The translations under genes were made by a program, and so were the position numbers. 64,000 nt of DNA, taken from NCBI GenBank assembly GCA_023666975.1, contig JAMPAW010000004.1, forward strand, positions 1-64,000. Direction: 5' to 3'. How positions within the stretch are numbered: the stretch's first letter is position 1; every line of letters starts with the position of its first letter. Source of the DNA: Clostridium sp. Lineage in GTDB: Bacteria > Bacillota_A > Clostridia > Lachnospirales > Lachnospiraceae. Positions 42,893 through 50,722 of this stretch are shown here, piece by piece. The notes beneath the pieces were generated by a model, which made no database searches, had not been told where the DNA came from, and worked only from the letters and a program-made list of their open reading frames with translations.

Positions 42893-43456
42893 TTATGAGA
42901 GAAAATCATCATCGCCCTCATCCGCAAAATCGTCCTCGGCTCTGGACTTGCCTCCAAGCGGCTCGCCGTCGCGGATTTTCTGCAAATTATTCAGGCCGCA
43001 GGCGATGCCCCTGTTGCCATTGGTGTTGAACGCATAGAAGTTGATGCTCGCCCTGCCGTATACACCGCTGTAAACCTCGCTCGTATCGATGATGGGCTGG
43101 CGGTCTGCATCTACGATGCCGGGAGCCGTAGAGCTGTTGGCATTAACAAAATACGCATTAGCGTATGCTTCATCATCCGGGCGCTCCAGATCGCCGTCAC
43201 GGAGCGGCGTCTTCAGAGCGGAAAGGGCAGGGACGGTTTTGCCATTGCCCTTTAGCTTGCTTTCGCCTTCTTCGTAGGCTGCCTGGATGGCCGCCTTGAT
43301 TTTGCTGACCGTTGCCGTGTCCGATTTCGGAATGATGAGCGACACGGAGAATTTCGGTGTGCCGCCGTTGATGGCCTTTGCCTGCCATACATTGGCATAG
43401 CTCCATCTGGTGTTGGGTCCTGTAATGACTTTTGTCGGGTTAGTGAAATTTGCCAT
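42893..43456 (-). CDS. DUF2815 family protein (likely ssDNA-binding)
   Basis: A 187-aa protein with the family core VITGPNTRWSYANVWQAKAINGGTPKFSVSLIIPKSD and VYSGVYGRASINFYAFNTNGNRGIACGLNNLQKIRDGEPLGG. It ends in an acidic tail (DDFADEGDDDFLS), typical of single-stranded DNA-binding proteins. It is adjacent to the DUF2800 nuclease and DNA polymerase, where these phages keep their SSB. 1 bp separates it from the upstream gene. Confidence 0.88.
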   Translation of the reverse strand: MANFTNPTKVITGPNTRWSYANVWQAKAINGGTPKFSVSLIIPKSDTATVSKIKAAIQAAYEEGESKLKGNGKTVPALSALKTPLRDGDLERPDDEAYANAYFVNANSSTAPGIVDADRQPIIDTSEVYSGVYGRASINFYAFNTNGNRGIACGLNNLQKIRDGEPLGGKSRAEDDFADEGDDDFLS

Positions 43457-44593
43457 TTAATTTTCCTCCTTAAAATCGTCTGCGGCATCCGCCGCCTTAT
43501 TCATAGCCGGACGCTTGTCCGACATGGGGACTAAAGTTGGCTTGCCCTTCGGTTTTTCGATAAAACATCCGAGCATCTTTTCAAAATTTGCCTTGCCGAG
43601 CAGCTTTGTCATTGCCGTGATTCCGAGAACCTTATGCTCGTAGGGGTCAAACCCTGCCTGTTTTACGGCATCTGCGACAGCTGTTTCATTGATATACTTG
43701 CGGTTGGAGCGTCCCTCAACCACTTTCCAGCCATCATATTCCACACCGTTTAACGCCTGCTGGAGTGCGTATTCCCTCACATCAGCCGCCCACGCTGCAA
43801 GCTCTTCAGCTTTCGCAAGGATGGCGGCAATCTCGGCATCTTCCAATTTTGCAGGCATTTCAAAGTCGTACTTCGCAAGCTCCAGATTGTACTCAGCCCG
43901 CTTGCGGCAGGCCGCTTTGGCTTTACAGAATTGGCAGTGGTCTCCTGCCTTAAAATCCCCGCCGCCGTCATGGGCGAGTTTGGCGATTGGAGCGAGAGTT
44001 TCTTCTGCCCAATGGTACAAATCGGACTTCGGCATCGTGAACACGCTGATATTTTCCCTGCGCGGCTGGTAAATCGTCATGCAGACCGATGTGATATCAT
44101 AAATACCATCGAAAAGCTCCAATGCTCCAAGCGCATAGCACATCATCTGCGGATTCTCAAGAGCGGAAACCTCAACGCCCCTGCCATACTTAAAATCGAC
44201 CACATAGAGCGTCCCGTCCGCGACAATCAGGCAGTCGCCGGTTCCGAAACCCTCCGGCACATACTTGGAGAAGTCGAGCCGCTGTTCCACAAGAACCACA
44301 GGGTCTTTACAGGTGTCTTTCACTTCTTCCACGATTTCGGAAATATAGGCCGCATAATCGCTTGTACACCGTTCCATTTCCTCATCGTAGAAAGAGAGGT
44401 TTTCAATCGGATTCCTGACCTCTTTGCCGAGATATTTCAGCACCTTATATTCGCACAGGCTGTGTGCGTCCGTTCCCTCTGCGGCATATTCGCTACCTTT
44501 GTCCGGGACTTCCGCACAGAGTTTTGCAGACGGCGGGCAGGAAAGCCAGCGGTGTGCGCTTGATGCGGAGAGCAATGCGTGTCTGCCCATCAC
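43457..44593 (-). CDS. DUF2800 family exonuclease (RecB/Cas4-like)
   Basis: A 378-aa protein. It opens with HALLSASSAHRWLSCPPSAKLC, then VEQRLDFSKYV, FGTGDCLIVADGTLYVVDFKYGRGVEVS (D...D-F-K active site) and CQFCKAKAACR, which resembles the cysteine cluster of Cas4-like nucleases. It likely resects DNA ends for phage recombination together with the SSB-like product of the next gene. Confidence 0.9.
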   Translation of the reverse strand: MMGRHALLSASSAHRWLSCPPSAKLCAEVPDKGSEYAAEGTDAHSLCEYKVLKYLGKEVRNPIENLSFYDEEMERCTSDYAAYISEIVEEVKDTCKDPVVLVEQRLDFSKYVPEGFGTGDCLIVADGTLYVVDFKYGRGVEVSALENPQMMCYALGALELFDGIYDITSVCMTIYQPRRENISVFTMPKSDLYHWAEETLAPIAKLAHDGGGDFKAGDHCQFCKAKAACRKRAEYNLELAKYDFEMPAKLEDAEIAAILAKAEELAAWAADVREYALQQALNGVEYDGWKVVEGRSNRKYINETAVADAVKQAGFDPYEHKVLGITAMTKLLGKANFEKMLGCFIEKPKGKPTLVPMSDKRPAMNKAADAADDFKEEN

Positions 44594-44934
44594 AGCACCT
44601 CCGCTTCCGCAATCAGTGATTCATATTCCGCCGGATCGACATCCGACAGCTTCTCCGCGCCATGTCTCTGGAGGATTTCCCTGACCTCTGCCGTATGTCC
44701 TGCACGGGATTTTTCCGCAAGCACCATGCGGACTTCTTCCAGCGTCAGCGGGTTCTTCTCCGCAGGAACAGTTTCCTCCGCTTTCGTTTTTTCCGACTTG
44801 GAACCTGCTTTAGCTTTCTTTTTCGGCTCTTCCTTCGGCTCATCGCTTGCCATTGCATCCGCAAGCGCCTGCAGGCTGTCTCCTAAAGAACGGACATCCT
44901 CGATGACATCAAGAAGCAGCTTAATTCTGCTCAT
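44590..44934 (-). CDS. Small phage protein of the replication operon, unknown function
   Basis: A 114-aa protein (MSRIKLLLDVIEDVRSLGDSLQALADAMASDEPKEEP...). The N-terminal helix and C-terminal LTLEEVRMVLAEKSRAGHTAEVREILQRHGAEKLSDVDPAEY are joined by a Lys/Glu-rich linker. Relatives are often mislabelled rRNA biogenesis protein rrp5. ATG 44934 follows GGAGG; longer frames upstream overlap the neighbour and lack a site. It overlaps the DUF2800 gene by 4 bp. Confidence 0.72.
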   Translation of the reverse strand: MSRIKLLLDVIEDVRSLGDSLQALADAMASDEPKEEPKKKAKAGSKSEKTKAEETVPAEKNPLTLEEVRMVLAEKSRAGHTAEVREILQRHGAEKLSDVDPAEYESLIAEAEVL

Positions 44935-45133
44935 TTTCCTTCCTCCCTCCTTTGACTTCATGCACCTCCACCGACTCCACGCTCTGTCCGGGTGACAGCA
45001 GGTATACCGTTGAAAATTCCCCGAAAAGCAAACGGAGGAATCTTGCCGGCAGCCTGCGGTCGGCACCGTCCAGCACCCGCATCTTGGATTTCCCGTCCGT
45101 GACATTGATGCGGATTCTGTGTTTTAGCGCCAT
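44921..45133 (-). CDS. Small phage protein, first gene of the replication operon
   Basis: A 70-aa basic protein (MALKHRIRINVTDGKSKMRVLDGADRRLPARFLRLLFGEFSTVYLLSPGQSVESVEVHEVKGG). GAAAGGAAGG precedes ATG 45133. It starts 50 bp after early promoter copy C. No known motif. Confidence 0.68.
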   Translation of the reverse strand: MALKHRIRINVTDGKSKMRVLDGADRRLPARFLRLLFGEFSTVYLLSPGQSVESVEVHEVKGGRKENEQN

Positions 45134-45182
45134 TTCCAGCACCTTCCTTTCTGCAAGGGCTGTATCGTTTTTCCCTTACAAC

Positions 45183-45216
45183 CCTATAGGCAAAGGAAAG
45201 CAGACAAATCCGAAGT
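45183..45216 (-). promoter_or_regulatory. Early-type phage promoter motif, copy C (replication operon)
   Basis: ACTTCGGATTT (45206-45216), 17 bp, TATAGG (45183-45188) on the minus strand. It lies between the sigma-like gene stop and the start at 45133, and drives the polymerase/SSB/exonuclease genes. Confidence 0.78.
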
Positions 45217-45217
45217 G

Positions 45218-45814
45218 CTATCCAAAATATTTTTTCAGTTCCTCATCTTCCGCAATGGCAGCGTTGATTTTCTTCACCAGCTGGCCGACTCGGACATCGC
45301 TGATTCCCATAATCCTTCCGGCCTTTGCCTTTGAAAGTCCGTCAAGAACTACGAACTGATACACCTTCTGCCACTGTTCCGGCATCCCAGCGATGATTTC
45401 CCTCAGACGGAGAATTGTTTCCGGGATATCTTCTTCATCAGATACCGCCAGTTCTTCTTCAAGATGGCTGCTGTCACCAAGGTCATCGCCATCGGAATCA
45501 GCCTGTCCGTCAAGGGATTCCAGCACCCTGTGTCTGCCGGGAATTTCATCCGCAAAAGGCTCCCTTCCAAACTGCTCCTTAAAATCAGCGATGAATTGCT
45601 CTTTCCATCTGTCATAGACGGGCTGGAACCACTTCGGCAGCCTATTTTCCTTTGCGTTGATGTAAACTTCGTGGTCATCCCACTTGTGCAGATTGATGAT
45701 GTCAATCTCAGTCACTCCATCTTTGCCCGGCTTGTACTCGGTGACAAATTTGCCGTTGTCATCAAACAGCTTGTAGGTGCCCCTTTTGTCCTGCGGTGTT
45801 TTCTTGAACCTCAT
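45218..45814 (-). CDS. Sigma-70-like phage regulator
   Basis: A 198-aa protein. The N-terminal 90 residues (FDDNGKFVTEYKPGKDGVTEIDIINLHKWDDHEVYINAKENRLP) are followed by an acidic linker and a region-4-type HTH (MPEQWQKVYQFVVLDGLSKAKAGRIMGISDVRVGQLVKKIN). It resembles the small sigma-like proteins of Firmicutes mobile elements. It is the first gene of the early region, behind a leader with attenuator features, and divergent from the plus-strand CGNR gene. It is a natural candidate to act at the three early-type motifs; that link is inference. Confidence 0.78.
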   Translation of the reverse strand: MRFKKTPQDKRGTYKLFDDNGKFVTEYKPGKDGVTEIDIINLHKWDDHEVYINAKENRLPKWFQPVYDRWKEQFIADFKEQFGREPFADEIPGRHRVLESLDGQADSDGDDLGDSSHLEEELAVSDEEDIPETILRLREIIAGMPEQWQKVYQFVVLDGLSKAKAGRIMGISDVRVGQLVKKINAAIAEDEELKKYFG

Positions 45815-45859
45815 AATGATTTCCTTTCCGCCTGCTTGACGGAATGAGCAATGAGGTAC

Positions 45860-45894
45860 AAAAAATAGCCGAGTGCGGTTGCTCCCCAGCTATT
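45860..45894 (-). terminator. Attenuator-like hairpin in the leader of the sigma-like gene
   Basis: Minus-strand AATAGC pairs with GCTATT, followed by six T (45860-45865). The 5' arm overlaps the stop codon of the 14-codon leader frame at 45890-45934, so translation of the leader would interfere with folding. Confidence 0.55.
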
Positions 45895-45934
45895 CCCCGC
45901 CTGAAAAAGGGTATAAGGAATAAAGGGTACACAT
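45890..45934 (-). CDS. Putative 14-aa leader peptide
   Basis: Reading MCTLYSLYPFSGGE then stop, preceded by AGAGGAGCGGCA, a strong ribosome site for so short a frame. It sits 76 bp upstream of the sigma-like gene, with the terminator-like hairpin at its stop codon. A translation-coupled attenuator is suggested, not shown. Confidence 0.4.
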   Translation of the reverse strand: MCTLYSLYPFSGGE

Positions 45935-45939
45935 TGCCG

Positions 45940-46165
45940 CTCCTCTGTTGGTTAACCGACAGAATCCGCTTGATGTATCCAACATTGCCCTATACGTAAT
46001 CAGGCTTATTGTGAATTTTTTACTCGGAGCATTGCTCCATTTCATTTTGGAAGGATGCCGCTGGCTCTTGGCTTCCTATCCTGTAATAAGTATAAATGAT
46101 TCAAAGAAGTAATAGAAGTTCTCAAATTTTCATATTACTTTTTTATTTTAGTAATGCGAAAATGC
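45940..46165. promoter_or_regulatory. Divergent control region between sigma-like and CGNR genes
   Basis: No gene is seen here apart from the leader. Palindromes GTTGGTTAACCGAC (45947-45960) and GGAGCATTGCTCC (46026-46038) are candidate operators. It lies where lysogeny switches usually sit, between the early operon and a single oppositely directed gene. Confidence 0.45.
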
Positions 46166-46194
46166 TTGTATTTTGAATTCCAATGATGTATAAT
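46166..46194 (+). promoter_or_regulatory. Promoter of the plus-strand CGNR gene
   Basis: TTGTAT (46166-46171), 17 bp, TATAAT (46189-46194), a near-consensus vegetative promoter about 100 bp before the 46293 start. Confidence 0.75.
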
Positions 46195-46242
46195 CAGAAT
46201 GTAAGATATTATTTGCAATTACTATAGCGAGTGAAAAAAATA

Positions 46243-46266
46243 AAGCCATGGCCATAGCCATGACTT
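46243..46266. repeat. Imperfect hairpin in the CGNR gene leader
   Basis: AAAGCCATGGC and GCCATGACTTT form a stem with one mismatch. On the minus strand it is followed by ATTTTTTT and could terminate leftward transcripts. On the plus strand it lies in the 5' leader 27 bp before the start codon and could bind a regulator. Confidence 0.5.
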
Positions 46267-46292
46267 TTAAGGCACATATTGGGAGGGTTATC

Positions 46293-47492
46293 ATGCCGCA
46301 AATCATTGAAAATTTTTATGAGAACAATATTTTCCGTTTCGACAGTTTTGCCTGCGACTGCGAGGAGGAAATACATCACACTGTGCCGGGAGAGCCGCCA
46401 ACAAGGATTTATAAGCTGCTGTCTCGTCCTGAGAAACCTCTTTTATTTTCTTATGTTGCGAAATGCGGATTAGCAAAAATAGCGAAAAACGGCACGAGCG
46501 AAGAGAGCAACATACTTGGCTCCCTCATCGCCCTACCAGACAAAAAGGAATCAGATTTGATCCAATTTTTCAAAAGGAACGGATTTCTGTTCCCGATAGG
46601 TTCAACCGGCTATGAAAGCATTGATGCAGGCGTACTTTACGAATTGATCTACCGCATTAAAGCAACGGTGGAATTGATGACCGCCGCTAATGAGATAAGG
46701 AAGGATTACCGTAAAATTCTCCATCTGACATTGTACCTTATGCTTTCCGAACCGATACAGATTCAATTGGATTCATCGCAGACAATCTACGAAACCTGCC
46801 GTCATTCATTTAGGGAAACTTTGACAAAAGCGGACTCCATGCAGCTGTCATGGGAGCGGCAGCAGGAAGAATTCAATAAAGACACCTATACAGTTGCAGA
46901 TACCATTGTTACGCCTTTCTTTGAGTTTGATATCAACGAGTACAATGATGTGGTTAGCGGGACTTCGCTTTCGGGAGCAGTCTCATGTACACCGCTGTAT
47001 AAAAAAGTGGTCCAGCTTTATTGCAGCTATAACGGAAATTCCATGGAGCGTAAAATTATCGACTTCCTTTTTCACTTAAATCATGACATCGGACAGGTCA
47101 AGACCTTTGATATGAAAAATGGTCTGTCATTTTTGAGTAACGCAGACTTTTCAAAGCTGAATGACTCCATGAAAGCAAGCCTGCTTGAAATCGCCCGGTT
47201 TGTTTTAGGGGAGGAAATTAATGCGAACCTTGGAAACATACATCCCGAATACAACATACAGACAATGTCACCGTCATGGAAAATTGACTCCCTTTTAGGC
47301 GCACTGTATTTTTCCATCTTCTATCTGAAACCAGACTTGGAACTCTACCGTCCTTGCGCAAACCCGCGCTGCGGCCGTTATTTTCTTGTAAAGACCACAT
47401 CGACCAGGACGATGTACTGCAGCCAGGAATGCCGGAACCGTGTCATGCAGGACAGGTACAGAAAAAGAAAACGCGAAAGCCAGGGCAAATAA
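46293..47492 (+). CDS. CGNR-type zinc-finger protein, lone plus-strand gene
   Basis: A 399-aa protein. Residues 1-345 match no family I know. Residues 350-395 (LYRPCANPRCGRYFLVKTTSTRTMYCSQECRNRVMQDRYRKRKR) form a CGNR-like zinc finger with a basic tail, suited to nucleic acid binding. ATG 46293 follows GGGAGGG; an in-frame ATG at 46248 is inside the leader hairpin. It is the only plus-strand gene in the prophage, with its own SigA-type promoter and terminator, and divergent from the early region. A lysogeny-control role is possible. Confidence 0.75.
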   Translation: MPQIIENFYENNIFRFDSFACDCEEEIHHTVPGEPPTRIYKLLSRPEKPLLFSYVAKCGLAKIAKNGTSEESNILGSLIALPDKKESDLIQFFKRNGFLFPIGSTGYESIDAGVLYELIYRIKATVELMTAANEIRKDYRKILHLTLYLMLSEPIQIQLDSSQTIYETCRHSFRETLTKADSMQLSWERQQEEFNKDTYTVADTIVTPFFEFDINEYNDVVSGTSLSGAVSCTPLYKKVVQLYCSYNGNSMERKIIDFLFHLNHDIGQVKTFDMKNGLSFLSNADFSKLNDSMKASLLEIARFVLGEEINANLGNIHPEYNIQTMSPSWKIDSLLGALYFSIFYLKPDLELYRPCANPRCGRYFLVKTTSTRTMYCSQECRNRVMQDRYRKRKRESQGK

Positions 47493-47494
47493 AA

Positions 47495-47541
47495 AAGGCT
47501 CCAGCCCCACAGTTTAGCCGCTGCGGGGCTGAAGCCTTTTA
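47495..47541. terminator. Bidirectional terminator between convergent genes
   Basis: AAGGCTCCAGCCCC...GGGGCTGAAGCCTT stem with A-run before and T-run after. It lies 2 bp past the CGNR stop and overlaps the LlaJI-type stop, so it serves both strands. Confidence 0.88.
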
Positions 47542-48804
47542 TACTGTATTACCCATTTGTGGCAGTAGTCCGTTGTTTGCAGCCAATGCACTCTCGATTG
47601 ACTGCGCCAGAGCAATGATGCTGTTCTTTGGATTTCCTGTATAATGGTACATCAGATAGCGCGTGTCCACTAAGATACCTTGTATCTTCTCGTAATTATG
47701 GGTATTGCTTTTCCAATCGCCAACAGCCACGCCTATATTGCCGAATACGCTCTGTATGCCGAAAAAATTCTTCGCCGCATTATACGGCATCAGAAAAGCA
47801 TTAAAAAGACTGCCGTCCGGCATCTGCCTTTGGCTGTATATGTATTCGGCATATGTGATCTGCTTGTTTATGGACGATGAATCCGGCAGATGGTTTGGAT
47901 TCCCTGTTATCCCATAACGGTAGTACTTAGCATCAAGCACATATATCTTTCCATCGTATATCATGATACTGTCAGGTTCAAGCGGATATTTCTCCTTGTA
48001 TTTTCCATAGGAAAGAAGCCACCTCGTGCGCGGGAAATAATCCTGCTTGTTTTTAATGCCAAATACTCTGTCAATCAGACGCTCCCAGACTCCCTCAAAA
48101 TAGTCCGTACCAAAATAGAACTGTCTCTCTGATGTCTTTTCATCGATGTATTTCAGCAAGTCCAGCATTGCCCGGAACAGACGCTTATCCTTATCAAGGT
48201 TGGTATCGCCAAGTTTATCATTGAGGATTGCGATGAACCTTTTTGCGTCCATTGCCCCCACGGGTTTCGGCGGCATATACGGCGTGAACAGCCAACCCAG
48301 CTTATCAAAGCTTTCATAGACGCAGTGCGTATGAATGCGGGTAATCTCCTTGTTCTCATTTGGTGCTGACTGGCGGACAGTATATTGCGTATATATAGGC
48401 GTCAAGTTCGCCTGTATAAGCGCAGGCTGTCTCTGTATGGTACGCACCCAGTCTATATTTCCACGGTCACTCGTCTTGAACACCGGATCGTTCTCCATGT
48501 AGTAGCCGTTTTCCATGTAGTTGTTAATGATTTCGAGGTACGCATTGATAGGAAAGTCTACCGACTGCGGCGCTTCAAATTTCTTCATCGCAAGCACCTT
48601 GTCGGATACATCGGTAAATTCCGCAAGCACTTGGAATAGGTGCAGGACATCCCTTTTCAAATCTATCTCATCATCCGGCAGCTGATACCCAACAGGGAAA
48701 TACACCACTGCATCTTCAGTATCGGCCTTAACGCCGACAAAACGGTCTCCCTCCTCATTCGTGTTTATGTGGCAGCGTTTCCGCAAATCCGATTCTTTTT
48801 CCAT
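47539..48804 (-). CDS. LlaJI-family restriction endonuclease (McrC-like partner)
   Basis: A 421-aa protein. The nuclease core near 285-310 has EPDSIMIYDGKIYVLDAKYYRYG, a PD-(D/E)xK site (P-D ... D-A-K). The surrounding sequence (YFGTDYFEGVWERLIDRVFG) matches the LlaJI restriction family. It acts with the McrB-like GTPase encoded next to it, and two methylases upstream would protect self DNA. ATG 48804 follows AAGGTGG. Last gene of a five-gene operon. Confidence 0.88.
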   Translation of the reverse strand: MEKESDLRKRCHINTNEEGDRFVGVKADTEDAVVYFPVGYQLPDDEIDLKRDVLHLFQVLAEFTDVSDKVLAMKKFEAPQSVDFPINAYLEIINNYMENGYYMENDPVFKTSDRGNIDWVRTIQRQPALIQANLTPIYTQYTVRQSAPNENKEITRIHTHCVYESFDKLGWLFTPYMPPKPVGAMDAKRFIAILNDKLGDTNLDKDKRLFRAMLDLLKYIDEKTSERQFYFGTDYFEGVWERLIDRVFGIKNKQDYFPRTRWLLSYGKYKEKYPLEPDSIMIYDGKIYVLDAKYYRYGITGNPNHLPDSSSINKQITYAEYIYSQRQMPDGSLFNAFLMPYNAAKNFFGIQSVFGNIGVAVGDWKSNTHNYEKIQGILVDTRYLMYHYTGNPKNSIIALAQSIESALAANNGLLPQMGNTV

Positions 48805-48820
48805 GCTGCACCACCACCTT

Positions 48821-50722
48821 TTAATTGCCCTGAACATCGGGATGAATCAATGCATCGTAAACGGTATCTTTAAACACCAAAAAGCGGGCATTCCCTTTTT
48901 CCTGCGCAAACTTTCTTATGACCGCTTCCAGGCTGTTGTACTGCCCGACATCGAACACATCCTCACGGGAAAACTTGAAAGCATCATCCCACAGGTATTT
49001 CAGCACTTTTTCAGGAAACCGGCTATTGCTCCGTCTTGCTTTCGCCCGTTCAAATTCGCTAAGCTGTCCATCATCGGCTTTCTCATCATAAATCAAATCC
49101 CGCAGATGGACAAAATAAGTGCCCAGCCGCTTATCTTCAGAAGATGTCAGTCTCACATTCTTCTCAAGGATGATATCATTGATGGCCGTGCAGAAAACGC
49201 GCCATGTAACCTCTGTATCCAAGATGGCATGGTTCGCAAATGTAGGATTAACATCCTCAAAGCTGTTTTCGATCATGCGCATATCCCATCTGCGCTGGAA
49301 TGCCGTATCAAGCGTAAAAACATTTTGGTCTGAAGTATTCATTGTCCCAATTATGGACATATTGGATGGGATTCGTACCTTATGGCTTGGATTCCCATAA
49401 ACGATTTTCGCAATATTGACATTCGTTATACCATACTCGCTCGTGCCAATCGGATAGCCGTCATCGTCCGTTTCGCTGACTTCCGTCTTCCTGTCGAGCA
49501 GCTGGAATACTTCACCGAAAATAGCCGGTGCATTTCCCCTGTTGATTTCCTCAATCACAAGGAAATATTCTGTATCCGGGTTCAGGTATGCTTTCTTGAG
49601 GAGCGCCGTGAACGGTCCCGGCGTAAACGAATAGCTCACCATCCCTTCTGACACATTCGGCAAAATCTGTCCGATAAAATCAGAATAGGTATAATCGGGA
49701 TGGAATACAAGACGCTCCATTCTACTCTCATCATTGCAGTATTCATGTGCAATCGTCCAGCTTTTTCCTGCGCCCGGAACACCATATAAAAGCACATTCG
49801 TACCGCCCGTAACACGGACATCCTCCAGGTTGTCCTGTTCCAAACCAGCTCCTTCAGCATCAAGGTCTTCCAGACCGACCACTTTTGTCGCGGACAGGCG
49901 CAGAAACATATCCACACGTTTCTGGTAGGCTTCCAAATCCCCGGTTCTTCTTTCCATCGCAGTAACAGCTCCGCTGGAATACCGAAGGTAGGGATTCAAA
50001 CCTTCGGAAAGCAGGGATTTCAATATGCGGAGAGAACCTTTGGCTTCCTCGTCACCGTTGATATCCACTGGCTGTCCCGTTTCCAGTACCTTGCGGTATA
50101 AGCTGTTCTGATTAAACACCACCGCCCGGTTGCCATCTGCCATCTTAAAAACAGCATTTTCCGACAAAGTGGAGAGAAGTCCTGTTAACACGACTTCGCA
50201 TTCAGGCTCGGTATTCACATTGAAGCCAATCCATGAGAGTAGCACACGGATATACGCATCGTGATGGCTTTCAATAACACTGTGGATAATGTCTGCGTTA
50301 ACAGAATACATCAGTTTCTTTGGATAGCGGATTCCTCCCGTCCGTTCGGCGCTTGCGGCTTTGTCATCCGCAACGAAATTGACCTTTGCCAATTTCCAGA
50401 CAAGCTCGAAAGCGACAATCAGTGCCTCCATTTGGGATTTGAAGAGTTGGTTTTCATTAATTTTATCTATCAGGCTGTCATAGTCAATCTGTTCTTCTGT
50501 GCAGATTTCGGAGAGATAGTCGATAACCCATTGCTCCAATTCTTCCGTGAGTACGGTTTCATTTCCATGCTGTGCAGAATATACCAACTCCGCAGGGTGG
50601 TCAGCACACTCCCATAACAGCACAGCCAAGGCAAGCGTACTTTTAACATGGGGAAGGGAGGACTTTATGCCCAGTTTCAAATCCATCTCATCATACAGGA
50701 AAATATTGTCAGGTCTATTCAT
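48821..50722 (-). CDS. McrB-like AAA+ GTPase (restriction motor subunit)
   Basis: A 633-aa protein. Residues 1-300 are a target-recognition or assembly region without known motif. The AAA+ core has Walker A YGVPGAGKSW (near 313-322), Walker B YFLVIEEINRGNAPAIFGE (McrB signature) and NTSDQNVFTLDTAFQRRWDM with arginine finger. McrB proteins hydrolyse GTP to drive a partner nuclease, here the LlaJI-type gene 16 bp downstream. It overlaps the cytosine methylase gene by 8 bp. Confidence 0.92.
   Translation of the reverse strand: MNRPDNIFLYDEMDLKLGIKSSLPHVKSTLALAVLLWECADHPAELVYSAQHGNETVLTEELEQWVIDYLSEICTEEQIDYDSLIDKINENQLFKSQMEALIVAFELVWKLAKVNFVADDKAASAERTGGIRYPKKLMYSVNADIIHSVIESHHDAYIRVLLSWIGFNVNTEPECEVVLTGLLSTLSENAVFKMADGNRAVVFNQNSLYRKVLETGQPVDINGDEEAKGSLRILKSLLSEGLNPYLRYSSGAVTAMERRTGDLEAYQKRVDMFLRLSATKVVGLEDLDAEGAGLEQDNLEDVRVTGGTNVLLYGVPGAGKSWTIAHEYCNDESRMERLVFHPDYTYSDFIGQILPNVSEGMVSYSFTPGPFTALLKKAYLNPDTEYFLVIEEINRGNAPAIFGEVFQLLDRKTEVSETDDDGYPIGTSEYGITNVNIAKIVYGNPSHKVRIPSNMSIIGTMNTSDQNVFTLDTAFQRRWDMRMIENSFEDVNPTFANHAILDTEVTWRVFCTAINDIILEKNVRLTSSEDKRLGTYFVHLRDLIYDEKADDGQLSEFERAKARRSNSRFPEKVLKYLWDDAFKFSREDVFDVGQYNSLEAVIRKFAQEKGNARFLVFKDTVYDALIHPDVQGN

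Noticed and set aside
44935..45105. N-terminal extension of the 114-aa gene (MSRTGNPRCGCW...)
   Set aside because: It overlaps the neighbouring gene in another frame and reads as shifted sequence; ATG 44934 has GGAGG.
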